Positions 51,040 to 60,368 of a stretch of 64,000 bases of DNA are shown one piece after another. Under the pieces are notes generated by a model, which was not told the DNA's origin, made no database searches, and saw only the letters and a list, made by a program, of their open reading frames with translations. Position numbers and translations under genes: made by a program. Source of the stretch: Salivita marina (GTDB taxonomy: Bacteria > Pseudomonadota > Gammaproteobacteria > Pseudomonadales > Azotimanducaceae). The stretch spans positions 310,001 to 374,000 of the forward strand of contig JAYQNS010000004.1 in assembly GCA_038144425.1 (NCBI GenBank). Direction: 5' to 3'. Numbering within the stretch: position 1 is the stretch's first letter; the number at the start of each line of letters is the position of its first letter.

Positions 51040-51907
51040 GCTCTGGCTACCTTGCGGTTTCCTCCTTGCGCTCACCGGGGTCGCCACCGCAGGGCAGGGC
51101 AAGCTTCACCCCGAACTCCTTACCCTCGCCAGGGAGGCTCCCTACCCCGCCACCTTGGTCGTTCAAGCCCCTGGCTACCCAACCCCCTGGGTTTCCGATC
51201 TGGCGGCAGCCCAGCGCCGCTCCGTTCCCGCGTCCACCTTTAAGATCGCCAGCACCCTCGCGGCCCTCGAGGCGGAGCTCGTGACCGATGCTGACACGAT
51301 CCTGCCCTGGGACGGGGTGCGCCGGGATCGGAAAGAAATCAACGGCCCCCTCCCTCTGCGGGAGGCCTTCCACCGCTCTGCCCTCCCTCACTACCAAGCC
51401 CTGGTGGCTCGCCTAGGCCCAGGGGCCATGGCGACCTTCCTGGGGCGCGTGAGCTATGGCAACGCGCAAAGCGACGACACCCTCGAATTCTGGCTCCGGG
51501 GCCCCCTAGCCATCTCACACCTGGAGCAGGTGGCGTTCCTAGAGGCCCTCAGCCGCAGCGCCCTCGCAGCGGATTCCGAGGCCCAGTGGAGGCTCTGGGC
51601 GTTGATGGAAAAAACCCCCATCGGGGGTCGTGCATGGCGGGGAAAAACGGGCTGGAGCCGACCTGCCGGGGGCCCCGACGTCGGCTGGTTTGTGGGCGCG
51701 CTCGATGCCCCGGAAGGGCGCTGCTTTGTCGCGCTACGGCTGGAAGCGGAGCATCCCCCAGCCGCCACCTTCCTGCCCCAGCGGGAAGCCCTCGCCAAGG
51801 CGGCGCTCGGGCGTATCCCTGGTTGCGGGGGTCAGGGGGCAGATTCTAAGCCCCGGGGGTCGACGGGGGCCCCGGGAGTTGCTATTCCTCCCGTACGACG
51901 ATCCTAA
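51026..51907 (+). CDS. Class D (OXA-type) serine beta-lactamase
   Basis: 293 aa from GTG 51026, with signal peptide (MPLLKLWLPCGFLLALTG then VATAG). All class D landmarks are present: S70-T-F-K73 (nucleophile and carboxylatable Lys), S118-A-L (S-x-V equivalent) followed by PHYQALVARLG, Y144-G-N146, the Trp of EFWLRGPLAIS and K207-T-G209. It should hydrolyse penicillin-type beta-lactams in the periplasm; the spectrum cannot be predicted. The start lies inside the AraC gene (14-nt overlap), so the two are cotranscribed. A tail of about 25 Gly/Pro/Arg-rich residues follows the normal end. A penicillin-sensing BlaR-type domain is less likely because there is no membrane anchor or protease module. 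Confidence 0.9.
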   Translation: MPLLKLWLPCGFLLALTGVATAGQGKLHPELLTLAREAPYPATLVVQAPGYPTPWVSDLAAAQRRSVPASTFKIASTLAALEAELVTDADTILPWDGVRRDRKEINGPLPLREAFHRSALPHYQALVARLGPGAMATFLGRVSYGNAQSDDTLEFWLRGPLAISHLEQVAFLEALSRSALAADSEAQWRLWALMEKTPIGGRAWRGKTGWSRPAGGPDVGWFVGALDAPEGRCFVALRLEAEHPPAATFLPQREALAKAALGRIPGCGGQGADSKPRGSTGAPGVAIPPVRRS

Positions 51908-51989
51908 ACAACCCTGCGGGAGGCAAAATCCGGTGACCAGCGCGTCTGAAGTGCTCTTTATGGCCAAGGCTCTCTATCGAGGAGCCACC

Positions 51990-53729
51990 ATGAAGCAATA
52001 TGGCCGGGAGAGCGCCGAAAACCTGGGCACCTTGCTCACCCGCCAGGCGGAGCGCAGAGGCGATGCGCCAGCCCTCACCTGCGAGGGGGAAACGATCAGC
52101 TGGCGAGAGTTCGAAACGCGCGCGAACCGCGTCGCCCAGTACCTGAGCGGCCACCTGGGCTTGGGCAAGGGCGACGCCGTGGCCTTGATGCTGGAGAACC
52201 GCATCGCCTTTCTGACCACGCTCTTTGGCATTTGCAAACTTGGCGCCGTAGCGGGGCTTCTAAATACGAATCAGCGGGGCGCCGTGCTCCTCCACAGCCT
52301 GACCACCATCGACGCTAAAGCACTCCTCGTAGGGGAGGAGTGCCTCCCGGCCATCGTGGAGATTGAAAGTGAACTCCCCATGGATCCGGGCGCCCGCTTG
52401 GTGGTCCCGGACCGCGGCGATTCAGCCCTGCCCTCCTGGGCCCGGCCTTTTGACGACCGGGACGATGCCCTGCCCGACGGCGTCCCCGAGGCGCAGGCCG
52501 CCGTGCTCCAGAAGGACCCCTGCTTCTATGTCTTCACCTCGGGCACCACGGGCCTTCCAAAGGCCGCCGTGCTGTCGAACGAACGGTGTTTTAAGGGCAT
52601 GCAAGGTTTTGGGGTGGTCTGTCTGAACATTCAGCCCGAAGATCGGGTGTACAACTGCCTGCCTCTCTACCACTCCACGGGGCTGGTCATTGGTCTGGGC
52701 TCGGTCCTCTGGGCGGGTGCCAGCACCGTGCTGCGACGTCGCTTCTCCGCTGGCAATTTCCTCCGCGAGGTGCGGGAGCAGCACTGCAATACCTTTGTCT
52801 ATGTGGGCGAGCTCTGCCGCTACCTGATGAATCAGCCCCCGGCCGCCGATGACGCCGACAACCCCTTGGAAAAGATGATCGGCAATGGCCTTCGCCCGGA
52901 TATCTGGAACCCCTTCAAGGCGCGCTTTGGCGTCCCCCGGGTTCACGAAATTTACGGCGCCAGCGAAGGCAACTCGGGTTTTGTAAACGCCTTTAACAAG
53001 GATGAAACCATTGGCTTTGGGGTGAGCCCCCACGTTTTGGTGAAGTACGACGACGAGGACAACGAGATCGTCCGCGACCCCCATGGTATGTGCATTCTCG
53101 TACCCCCGGGCCAGCCCGGACTCTTGCTCAACAAAATCGACGCCAAGGCACCCTTTGATGGCTATACGGACCGAGATGCTTCGGCCAAGAAGGTCGTCCA
53201 TAACGTCCTGGGGCCAGGGGATCGCTACTTCAACACAGGGGATCTCATCCGCGAGGTGGATGTGGGCTTTGCCTTTTTCCAGCGCCACTACCAGTTCGTC
53301 GATCGCACCGGGGACACCTTCCGGTGGAAGGGAGAGAACTGTTCCACCAACGAGGTCGCTGAGCAGCTCAACAGCTTTCCCGCGGTGGCCAGCGCCAACG
53401 TCTACGGGGTGGAGATTCCCGGCACCAATGGCCGAGCCGGGATGGCTGCCCTGCATTTACAGGAGCAGAGCTTCGACCTCGACGCCTTTTCTACCCACGT
53501 CGAAGGGGCCCTCCCGGGCTACGCCCGGCCCATCTTTCTGCGCATTCAGCACGATCAGGAAACCACGAGCACCTTCAAGCTAGTCAAGAAAACGCTTCGG
53601 GAAGAGGGCTACGACCTCGCCAAGGTAGGCGGCGACAGCCTCTTCGTACTGAAACCGGGCAGCAGCACCTATGAGCCCCTCACGGCCGCCTACCTCGACA
53701 CCATCATGGCGGGGGATGCAGGGTTCTAG
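51990..53729 (+). CDS. FATP-type (very) long-chain acyl-CoA synthetase
   Basis: 579 aa. P-loop YVFTSGTTGLPKAAVLSN (about residue 178), VHEIYGASEGNSGFVN, the adenylation-domain hinge FQFVDRTGDTFRWKGENCSTNEVAEQL and the C-terminal Lys region TTSTFKLVKKTLREEGYD match the SLC27/FATP and FadD6 branch that activates long and very long fatty acids and some bile or sterol acids. ATG 51990 has GAGGAG 5 nt upstream and was preferred to ATG 51960 and to a much longer open frame overlapping the beta-lactamase. It converges on the histidine kinase with embedded stops (CTAG, 53726-53729). Confidence 0.92.
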   Translation: MKQYGRESAENLGTLLTRQAERRGDAPALTCEGETISWREFETRANRVAQYLSGHLGLGKGDAVALMLENRIAFLTTLFGICKLGAVAGLLNTNQRGAVLLHSLTTIDAKALLVGEECLPAIVEIESELPMDPGARLVVPDRGDSALPSWARPFDDRDDALPDGVPEAQAAVLQKDPCFYVFTSGTTGLPKAAVLSNERCFKGMQGFGVVCLNIQPEDRVYNCLPLYHSTGLVIGLGSVLWAGASTVLRRRFSAGNFLREVREQHCNTFVYVGELCRYLMNQPPAADDADNPLEKMIGNGLRPDIWNPFKARFGVPRVHEIYGASEGNSGFVNAFNKDETIGFGVSPHVLVKYDDEDNEIVRDPHGMCILVPPGQPGLLLNKIDAKAPFDGYTDRDASAKKVVHNVLGPGDRYFNTGDLIREVDVGFAFFQRHYQFVDRTGDTFRWKGENCSTNEVAEQLNSFPAVASANVYGVEIPGTNGRAGMAALHLQEQSFDLDAFSTHVEGALPGYARPIFLRIQHDQETTSTFKLVKKTLREEGYDLAKVGGDSLFVLKPGSSTYEPLTAAYLDTIMAGDAGF

Positions 53730-55048
53730 GGCCCCCCAGTCGGGGCCTCGCAAACCGGGAAGGTAAAGGCGAAGCACGCGCCTTCCGTAGTGGTCTCTAG
53801 CTCCAGCGAGCCTCCGCTCCTTTCCGCGAAAACTCGAGCAAGGGCCAAGCCTAAGCCGTGCCCTTCCCCCGCCCCCTTTGTGCTCACATAGGGACGAAAA
53901 ATAGGCTCGCGCAGGGCGATCGGCACGCCTGGGCCATCATCTTTGATCCGGAGCACCACCTCGTCCCGGCTTGGCACGCCCTCTAGCTCAACGAGAATCA
54001 CCCCCGCAGTTTGCTGAGCGAGAAGCATCGCTTCCCGAGCATTCGCGATCATGTTGAAAAGCGCATGACTGAGAGCCGTTGAGTCCAGAAACGCCCAAAG
54101 GGGCTTATCCGCACAAACAACCTTGACCTGGATCGGTCTTGGCGCGAGATAACCCAAAAAGGGCCCGAGCTCCCGTAAAAAGGTGTTGAGTTCCAGGGGA
54201 CCCTCTGAGGAGGAAACCGCACTCCAGCTCATCATGCGTTCGACGACCCGACCGGCCTCCTCAAAAACCTGATTCAGCACCTGAACTTTCTCTTTCGACC
54301 CGTGGAAAGGACCAATTTCCTCCGCCAACCCGGAGGTCGCAAGGCGCCCCGCAAAAATCAGATTTTGGGCATCATGGGCGAATCCTGCGATCATCTGCTC
54401 AAGCGCCATGCGCCGCTGAAGCTGCTTAAACCGGGCTCGAAGACCTTCGAGCTCTGTGGTGTCCACCCCCATCACCGCCACCACACCTAGCCCAAAGGAA
54501 TGGGCCACGCTGTAATTACTCCTCTGGGCCTTTTCCGCCCCGTGCCAGGTGAATCGGCTAGTCACCATTCCCCCGTCCCGCGCGACCCGCCCAAGTAAAG
54601 CCAAAGGTGGGTCCCCCGCAGAGGCCAGAGTGAGGTTCGAATCATGCAGATAGAGCGCCCCGTCGCCAGCTTCCCGAAGCCTGCCCAATGAATTGAGGAG
54701 CCTCTGGTTGGCAAGGTAGGTCTTTCGCCGCGTGTCGATGCCGCCCAGCTCCAAGCCCAGAGCATCTGCCATCGCCGCCGTCCTCGCCCAATTTCCTGTG
54801 AGCACGGGAATGGCGAGGGGCTGATAGACCTGAAGAAAAAGAAACCCAAAGCCGGCGCCGAGAAACCCCGACAGAACCCAAAGCCCTTCTGCCAAGCGTT
54901 GGTTCCCTGTTACCCAATCCGTTTGCACTAGCCATGCGCCAAACACGACCGCGAGACCGACACAGATACCCAAGGGGATCAGGCCGTCGCGCCGGGAGAG
55001 GGGCCTGAGCGAGCGAAAATAGGCGAGGTCCAACTTTGGACTCAGCAT
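53726..55048 (-). CDS. Membrane sensor histidine kinase (orphan)
   Basis: 440 aa. Two membrane helices (about residues 22-41 and 57-83) are followed by a PAS-like middle region and a kinase core: H-box GFAHDAQNL with H225, N-box NMIANAREAM (N332), G1 IKDDGPGVP (about 369) and G2 GEGHGLGLALARVF (about 395). The H-box has His-Asp-x-x-Asn instead of the common His-Glu, close to the NtrB-like HPK4 group. No response regulator lies in the window, so the partner is unknown. It is divergent from the MATE gene and converges on the acyl-CoA synthetase. Confidence 0.9.
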   Translation of the reverse strand: MLSPKLDLAYFRSLRPLSRRDGLIPLGICVGLAVVFGAWLVQTDWVTGNQRLAEGLWVLSGFLGAGFGFLFLQVYQPLAIPVLTGNWARTAAMADALGLELGGIDTRRKTYLANQRLLNSLGRLREAGDGALYLHDSNLTLASAGDPPLALLGRVARDGGMVTSRFTWHGAEKAQRSNYSVAHSFGLGVVAVMGVDTTELEGLRARFKQLQRRMALEQMIAGFAHDAQNLIFAGRLATSGLAEEIGPFHGSKEKVQVLNQVFEEAGRVVERMMSWSAVSSSEGPLELNTFLRELGPFLGYLAPRPIQVKVVCADKPLWAFLDSTALSHALFNMIANAREAMLLAQQTAGVILVELEGVPSRDEVVLRIKDDGPGVPIALREPIFRPYVSTKGAGEGHGLGLALARVFAERSGGSLELETTTEGACFAFTFPVCEAPTGGP

Positions 55049-55271
55049 AGGAAGGGCCTAGGGCCCGGGTGGCATAGGCGGCTTTTTGGCCCTACCCCCG
55101 GATTCAAGAAAGAAGCTAACACCCGGCAATTCCTTTTGCGGTGGCGTCGTGATGAACGAAGAAGGTATTCCCTAGGCCATCTTTTGACAACAGGACCCGA
55201 AGCGCCCTTCCCGAGCATCCGCTGAAGCACGCTACAATCGCGAATGCGTTTTCCATCCTAGGCGCCTATTC

Positions 55272-56660
55272 ATGGCCGAAAGTTCCTCGCCCGTTGACGC
55301 TGCCCTGCCATCCAGGACCGCTGAGCTCGGCACCCTGGTTCGCTTGGCCTTGCCCGCCGTGGCCACCCAGTTGGCGCAAATGGGCATGGGGGTGCTCGAT
55401 ACGGTGATGGCTGGGCGCGTAAGCGCCGAGGACCTCGCCGGAGTCGCCCTTGGGGGCAACATTATTTGGCCGACCATGCTCCTCCTCATGGGCGTGCTCA
55501 TGGCCCTCACCCCCAACATTGCCCAGCTTCGAGGCGAAGGACGCCGCGCCGCCGTCGGTCCCCTCGTGCATCAGGGCTTTTGGATGGCCCTTTTCCTGGG
55601 CGGCCTCATCTTGCTCCTGATCGATCAGGCGCCAAAGCTCTACCATGTGCTTGGAGCCGATCCCAAGGTCATCCCCTATGCGGAACGCTACCTCGATGGG
55701 GCGCGCTGGGGGTTACCTGGGATCATGTTTTACTTCGTAGGGCGCTATCTATGCGACGGCATGGGGGATACGCGCCCCGCCATGTACGTCGCAGTCTTCG
55801 CCCTGGGCTTGAAGGGCCTACTCAACTGGGTATTTATCTTTGGCCACTGGGGCGCCCCGGCCCTGGGCGGTGCGGGCTGCGGCGTGGCCATGGCCATCAC
55901 CATGTGGTTTGAGGCCGCGGCCATGCTCTGGCTCCTGGGCCGCCTCCCAGCGGTGCGGGGGACAAACCTCTTTACCCGACCCCGGGGCCCGGCCTGGGGC
56001 ACGCTGGGGCAGCTCCTCCGCCTAGGCACGCCCATTGGGCTTGCCTCCTTTTTTGAAATGGCCGCCTTTTCCCTGGTCACGCTCCTCGTGGCGCGCTTCG
56101 GCGCTACCGCCGTAGCCGCGCAGCAGATTGCTTTTTCCGTGAACGGGATCATCTTCATGCTACCCATGGGCCTGGGCATTGCGGCGACCATTCGCATTGG
56201 CCACGCCCTTGGTGAGGGGCGCCCAGGGGCCGCGCGACGCGCTGCGGAGGTGGCCATCGCCGCAGCCGTGGGGATCGGTGTCGCCGCCGCGCTCATCCTG
56301 CTGGGGGCTCGGGAGGGGATTGCGCGCCTTTACACCGGGGAAGGAGACGTGGCCCTACTCAGCGCCACGCTCCTGCTCTTTGTCGCGGTGTACATCATTG
56401 TGGATAGCGCCCAGGCTACGGCTATGGGGGCTCTTCGCGGCTATAAAGACACCCGGGGACCGATGCTCATCGCCTTCGGGGGCTACTGGCTCTTTGCCCT
56501 CCCCCTCGGCACGGCCCTCGGCCTCGGCTGGGTACCGAGCGTGGGCGCGCTGGGGGTTTACGGCTTCTGGATTGGCCTTTCCCTGGGCCTCGCCCTGGTG
56601 GCGGGAGGGCTACTCTGGCGCCTCTATCGGCGTAGCCGCCGCGCAACGCTTCCGGCTTAA
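55272..56660 (+). CDS. MATE-family multidrug/Na+(H+) antiporter (NorM-like)
   Basis: 462 aa with about 12 hydrophobic segments in two pseudo-symmetric halves. LGTLVRLALPAVATQLAQMGMGVLDTVMAGRVSAEDLAGVALGGNIIW at the start and GLASFFEMAAFSLVTLLVARFGATAVAAQQIAFSVNGIIFMLPMGLGIAATIRIGHALGEG in the second half are typical of NorM. It exports cationic drugs or metabolites in exchange for Na+ or H+. A TACAAT -10-like hexamer (55233-55238) lies 34 nt before the ATG, with a weak -35. Its stop codon is embedded in that of the convergent SpoIIAA-like gene. Confidence 0.95.
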   Translation: MAESSSPVDAALPSRTAELGTLVRLALPAVATQLAQMGMGVLDTVMAGRVSAEDLAGVALGGNIIWPTMLLLMGVLMALTPNIAQLRGEGRRAAVGPLVHQGFWMALFLGGLILLLIDQAPKLYHVLGADPKVIPYAERYLDGARWGLPGIMFYFVGRYLCDGMGDTRPAMYVAVFALGLKGLLNWVFIFGHWGAPALGGAGCGVAMAITMWFEAAAMLWLLGRLPAVRGTNLFTRPRGPAWGTLGQLLRLGTPIGLASFFEMAAFSLVTLLVARFGATAVAAQQIAFSVNGIIFMLPMGLGIAATIRIGHALGEGRPGAARRAAEVAIAAAVGIGVAAALILLGAREGIARLYTGEGDVALLSATLLLFVAVYIIVDSAQATAMGALRGYKDTRGPMLIAFGGYWLFALPLGTALGLGWVPSVGALGVYGFWIGLSLGLALVAGGLLWRLYRRSRRATLPA

Positions 56661-57748
56661 GCGCCCTTAAGCCAACCCTCCAGAGCCTCCGCCTCATCTC
56701 CCTCGCCCACGCGAACTTCCGCATCGGGGAAATGCTTCCCAAGCATGCCCTGCTGACCTACCCAACCGCCATCCCCGAGCAGGGCCACCCGGCGCAAATG
56801 GGTTTGGTGAACTCGCAAGACCCCCAGGTGAGACAGCACCGTATCCAGGGCCGAAGCGCTCTGTTCAGAAGCGCAGGACCAGCTCGCGCCCTCAAGGCGC
56901 AGCAAGACGCCCTTCAGCCGACCGTGGGCCGCAATGCAAGGATCCCCCGCCGCCGCCTGCCCCAGGGCCTCGGTCGCCAAGGCGCCGCGGAGCGTAATTC
57001 GCAATATTCCCGCCTCGGCATCCGGCGTGACTTCGAGGGGCGGTGGTACCTCCGCCGGCGCCGGCGGGGCCGACCCCTCGGGAGCCGTCCGCTCGAGGGT
57101 GCCGGCCGCCAGCGCAAGGGTAGCTGTGGTCCAGGCCGAAGCCCCCTGGGCCAGCAGCGTTAGGAGCAAGGAGAGGGCCCAGCCGCCGTCCGCGCCGAGG
57201 GGGCCCAGGAGCAGCCCCTGGAGCACCACTGGAACGAGCACGATCACCGCAAGGGCAAGGCTCGCGCCCTGCCCCCGATGCCACAGTTTCCTCCCGTCAA
57301 AGGGCCGATCCAGCGCAGCCTCCGGGAGCAAAAGGGAGGCGCGACCCGCTGCAAAAATGCCGGCCGCGGCGCAAATCGCGAGTCCCGGAACCCCGAGGAA
57401 GGCCAAAGGTGCAAAGGCGAGCATGGCGAAGGTCATGGCCAGAGCCTGAAGCCCGAGGGCCCCGAGAAAGCGCCATTGGCGTCGGCCCCAGGGGGATAGC
57501 CCAAGGGGTGGCACAGCCTGCGAACCCAGCAGCACAAGGCGAAGCACGTTCACGGAAACCAGCACATGAAGGGCTAGGGCCAGCAGCATCGCCCCAGGCA
57601 GAGCGGCCAGGGCGGCCTCTGGCGCCAAGGCGCTCCACAGCGCAAAGGCGCCGTGGGCCAGGAGGGCTGGCGCCAACGCCTGAAGCAGGGCCCGGCGCCG
57701 AGCACCAAGCACCCACAGCGCCGCCAGAAAAAGCTTAAAGGGATTCAT
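56657..57748 (-). CDS. Membrane protein fused to a SpoIIAA-like domain
   Basis: 363 aa. The first about 215 residues contain six or so hydrophobic segments (ALLQALAPALLAHGAFALW, GAMLLALALHVLVSVNVLRLVLLG, FLGALGLQALAMTFAMLAFAPLAFLGV and others) and a short Pro-rich linker. The C-terminal 115 residues resemble SpoIIAA-like/STAS proteins: RLKGVLLRLEGASW, LRRVALLGDGGWVGQQGMLGKHFPDAEVRVGEGDEAEALEGWL. Stand-alone SpoIIAA-like proteins are common and poorly understood; a membrane fusion is unusual. ATG 57748 is chosen, though no strong Shine-Dalgarno is visible and an upstream TTG at 57778 is possible. It follows the serine hydrolase gene by 13 nt. Confidence 0.62.
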   Translation of the reverse strand: MNPFKLFLAALWVLGARRRALLQALAPALLAHGAFALWSALAPEAALAALPGAMLLALALHVLVSVNVLRLVLLGSQAVPPLGLSPWGRRQWRFLGALGLQALAMTFAMLAFAPLAFLGVPGLAICAAAGIFAAGRASLLLPEAALDRPFDGRKLWHRGQGASLALAVIVLVPVVLQGLLLGPLGADGGWALSLLLTLLAQGASAWTTATLALAAGTLERTAPEGSAPPAPAEVPPPLEVTPDAEAGILRITLRGALATEALGQAAAGDPCIAAHGRLKGVLLRLEGASWSCASEQSASALDTVLSHLGVLRVHQTHLRRVALLGDGGWVGQQGMLGKHFPDAEVRVGEGDEAEALEGWLKGA

Positions 57749-57761
57749 CTTCACGTCGCCA

Positions 57762-58943
57762 TCATAAGCAGCGGCCAAGGGTTTCCACCAGCGCCTGCCC
57801 TAGCGGGCTTGAGGCGATGGCACCGGGAACTTGGCGATTCACGGCGAGGGCAAAGGCCAGCTGCGCGTCGGGATCGGCGAAGGCCAGCGTACCCCCGGCG
57901 CCAGGATGGCCAAAGGACCGGGGGCCCAGGCCGAGGGGTGTCTGCGCCGTGGGGCGCATGAAGCCCAGCCCGAAGGCCGTCTCCCGCTGCAGCACAGGAT
58001 CAAATCCCTTGCTCCGTGGTGTCAGGGCCGTCTTCCAAAGCGCCGGCCCCAAGCCCGGGGCATCCGCGAGGAAGCCCGCATAGGCTTTGGCAAGGCCCTG
58101 GGCCGTGCCATGAAGATTCATCGCGGGCAGCACGGCCTGCTGAAAGGACGCAAGCCCCGCATAGCCTCGGGGCGCCTTCGGAACCCCAAAGGCCCGCGCC
58201 GTGAGAGACCCGGGCGTGGCCAGGGCTCTTAGAAAATCCGCATCAACCCCGGGTGGCAAACGCTGGGGGGCACCGGGCACCAGGCTGACGCAGCGGGCGC
58301 CCTGCTGTTCCCTCAGCCCAAAGGCCAGCTCCAGCCCCTGGGCCGCCGCATAGCGCTCAAGACGCGGACCCACCCCCTCCCCCGTGGCCGCAAGCAGCCA
58401 GGTTTCGAGCAGCGTACCAAAGCTGCGCGGGTGGTAGCCGTGGGCGGCCCCCGGCGTCCAGGCCGGGGCCTGCGCCAGCAACGCCTCGGCGGCCCGGGGC
58501 GCGTCCGCGAGCGCTTCAAAGGCCAGCGTCCCGTAGGGGAAGGCGGGGTAACCGCTACGATGGGCCAGGAGCTCCGCCAGCGTCAGCTCAGCCGCAGGCG
58601 TAGCCCGGGCCGGGGCCCAGAGCGCGCCCAGGGGCGCCGCCAGGGAGGCCTCCCCGGTGGCCACGGCCTGGAGCGCCAGCACCGCGGCCAACGGCTTCCC
58701 CGCAGAGAACAGGCAGACCAGGCTATCCCGACCCCAGGGCCGAATGCGTGCGCGGTCGGCGAAGCCTCCGAAGATGTCGACTACAACCTCACCCCGGTGG
58801 ACCACGCACAGCCCCGCCCCCAGCGCCTCGTTTTCCACAAGGGCCCGGAAGAGGCGCTCCGCCAAGGGCGCAAAGGCCCGCTCCCAGCGGCCCCCAAGGC
58901 GAGGGCGCATAAATCGGTCAGTTCCGTCAGAATGCGGAGTCAT
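57762..58943 (-). CDS. Class C beta-lactamase-fold serine hydrolase (EstB-like)
   Basis: 393 aa without a signal peptide. SxxK nucleophile motif in LVCLFSAGKPLAAV (about residue 80), a YxN-like position in HGYHPRSFG where Asn is replaced by Pro, and HPG in FGHPGAGGTLAFADP correspond to esterases and peptidases of the serine beta-lactamase family rather than true cephalosporinases. The cytoplasmic location also argues against antibiotic resistance. Such enzymes hydrolyse small esters, lactones or D-peptides; the substrate is unknown. It is divergent from the GPH transporter by 45 nt and probably cotranscribed with the SpoIIAA-like gene. Confidence 0.85.
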   Translation of the reverse strand: MTPHSDGTDRFMRPRLGGRWERAFAPLAERLFRALVENEALGAGLCVVHRGEVVVDIFGGFADRARIRPWGRDSLVCLFSAGKPLAAVLALQAVATGEASLAAPLGALWAPARATPAAELTLAELLAHRSGYPAFPYGTLAFEALADAPRAAEALLAQAPAWTPGAAHGYHPRSFGTLLETWLLAATGEGVGPRLERYAAAQGLELAFGLREQQGARCVSLVPGAPQRLPPGVDADFLRALATPGSLTARAFGVPKAPRGYAGLASFQQAVLPAMNLHGTAQGLAKAYAGFLADAPGLGPALWKTALTPRSKGFDPVLQRETAFGLGFMRPTAQTPLGLGPRSFGHPGAGGTLAFADPDAQLAFALAVNRQVPGAIASSPLGQALVETLGRCL

Positions 58944-58988
58944 TGTGCTTCCTAGCCCTTACCCGCTCGCTTTCGGGAGATCACACCT

Positions 58989-60368
58989 ATGGCCGCATCC
59001 ATACCCTGGGGCCATCGCCTAGCCTACGCCTCCCCCGCCTTCGCCTTGGCCGTGGTAGGTATCCCGCTGTACGTGTATCTACCGAAATTCTATACGGACG
59101 TGGTGGGCGCAGACATCGCGCTCGTGGGTTTTGTGCTGTTGGCCATCCGCCTTTTCGACGCCGTCAGTGACCCGATCATCGGCGCCCTATCGGACCGCAC
59201 GAAAAGCCCGCTGGGTCGCCGCCGGCCCTGGATCGCCCTCGGGGTCCCGCCCCTGATCATCGCCCTTTACCTGCTCTTCTCCCCCCCGGCCCTCAGCGCG
59301 GAAGGCGCCCTTCTATGGTTTGGGGTGGGGCTGTTCGTCGTGTTTCTCGCCTGGACTGCCATCACCGTCCCCTACGAATCCCTCGGCGCCGAACTGACTC
59401 AAGACTACGACGAGCGCACCGCAATTCTCTCCCTTCGCGATGGAGCGCTGATTCTAGGCACCATCCTCGCCGCCGCTTCCCCCGCCATCATCCAGGGGGT
59501 GCTGGGCCTCGGCGACGGCCCGGACGCCGAGCGCGCCAAGTTTCGCGCCGTCGCCCTCAGCTATGCGCCCCTGGTGGTGCTGGCGTGCCTGGCCTGCGTT
59601 TGGCTGGTGAAGGAACGGCACGGCCATCGCAGCAGCACCGCCCTACCGAGCCTAAGAACCCTCGGCGCCCGGCTGAAAAACCGCCCCTTTCGCATTCTGC
59701 TAGCGAGCTACACCATCGCTGCGATCGGGAGCAATCTGCCCGCTACCCTCATTCCTTATTACGTTGACTACGTGATCGGCGACCCCAACGTCGAGCAGTA
59801 TCTCCTCCTCTATTTTCTCACCGGCGTCGTCCTCCTACCCTTCTGGGTCCGGCTGGCAAAGCGCGTAGGCAAGAAGCCCGCCTGGCTCGCCGCCGCCGCG
59901 CTCAATTCCCTGTCCTTCGCCGGGGTGTTCTTCCTAGGACCTGGGGATAGCGAGGCCTATGCCATCCTCGTCATCGCCTCAGGGCTCGGCTTTGGAGCGA
60001 CCCTCGCCCTCCCCTCAGCCATGCAAGCTGACGTCATTGATTACGAAGAGCTTCGCTCCGGGGAACGCAAGGAGGGGGAGATCATCGGCCTTTGGGCGGT
60101 GAGTAAGAAGCTCGCCGCCGCCTTCGGCGTCTTCCTCGCCTTCCCGATCCTCGGCGCCGTGGGCTACGTCCCGAATGCCGCCCAACCCGAGGCCGTAGTG
60201 CTGACCTTAAAGATCCTCTACGCCCTCGTGCCGAGCCTTTTCAATCTTCTCGGCCTTTGGGTGGCTTGGCACTATCCTATTGATAAAGCCGCCCATGAAA
60301 AAATCCTCGAAGCGGTGCGCGCCCGACGGGCTGGGGAACGCTTCGCCGACCCCCTGGAGGCCCCTTGA
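58989..60368 (+). CDS. GPH-family (MelB-like) cation:sugar symporter
   Basis: 459 aa with 12 hydrophobic segments. The MelB-type motifs DVVGADIALVGFVLLAIRLFDAVSDPIIGALSDRTKSPLGRRRPWI (substrate and Na+ site with the Asp residues) and DVIDYEELRSGERKEGEIIGLWAVSKKL are clear. GPH proteins import glycosides, pentosides or hexuronides with Na+ or H+. No glycoside hydrolase is adjacent, so the substrate is open; some members in marine bacteria move other compounds. It overlaps the PlsC-like gene (TGATG). Confidence 0.92.
   Translation: MAASIPWGHRLAYASPAFALAVVGIPLYVYLPKFYTDVVGADIALVGFVLLAIRLFDAVSDPIIGALSDRTKSPLGRRRPWIALGVPPLIIALYLLFSPPALSAEGALLWFGVGLFVVFLAWTAITVPYESLGAELTQDYDERTAILSLRDGALILGTILAAASPAIIQGVLGLGDGPDAERAKFRAVALSYAPLVVLACLACVWLVKERHGHRSSTALPSLRTLGARLKNRPFRILLASYTIAAIGSNLPATLIPYYVDYVIGDPNVEQYLLLYFLTGVVLLPFWVRLAKRVGKKPAWLAAAALNSLSFAGVFFLGPGDSEAYAILVIASGLGFGATLALPSAMQADVIDYEELRSGERKEGEIIGLWAVSKKLAAAFGVFLAFPILGAVGYVPNAAQPEAVVLTLKILYALVPSLFNLLGLWVAWHYPIDKAAHEKILEAVRARRAGERFADPLEAP

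Noticed and set aside
51630..51989. Longer start for the FATP-type synthetase
   Set aside because: Would overlap most of the beta-lactamase 3' end and shows no family similarity; ATG 51990 has GAGGAG.
57762..58943. AmpC-type beta-lactamase
   Set aside because: No signal peptide and the YxN position is YHP; fits EstB-like cytoplasmic hydrolases.
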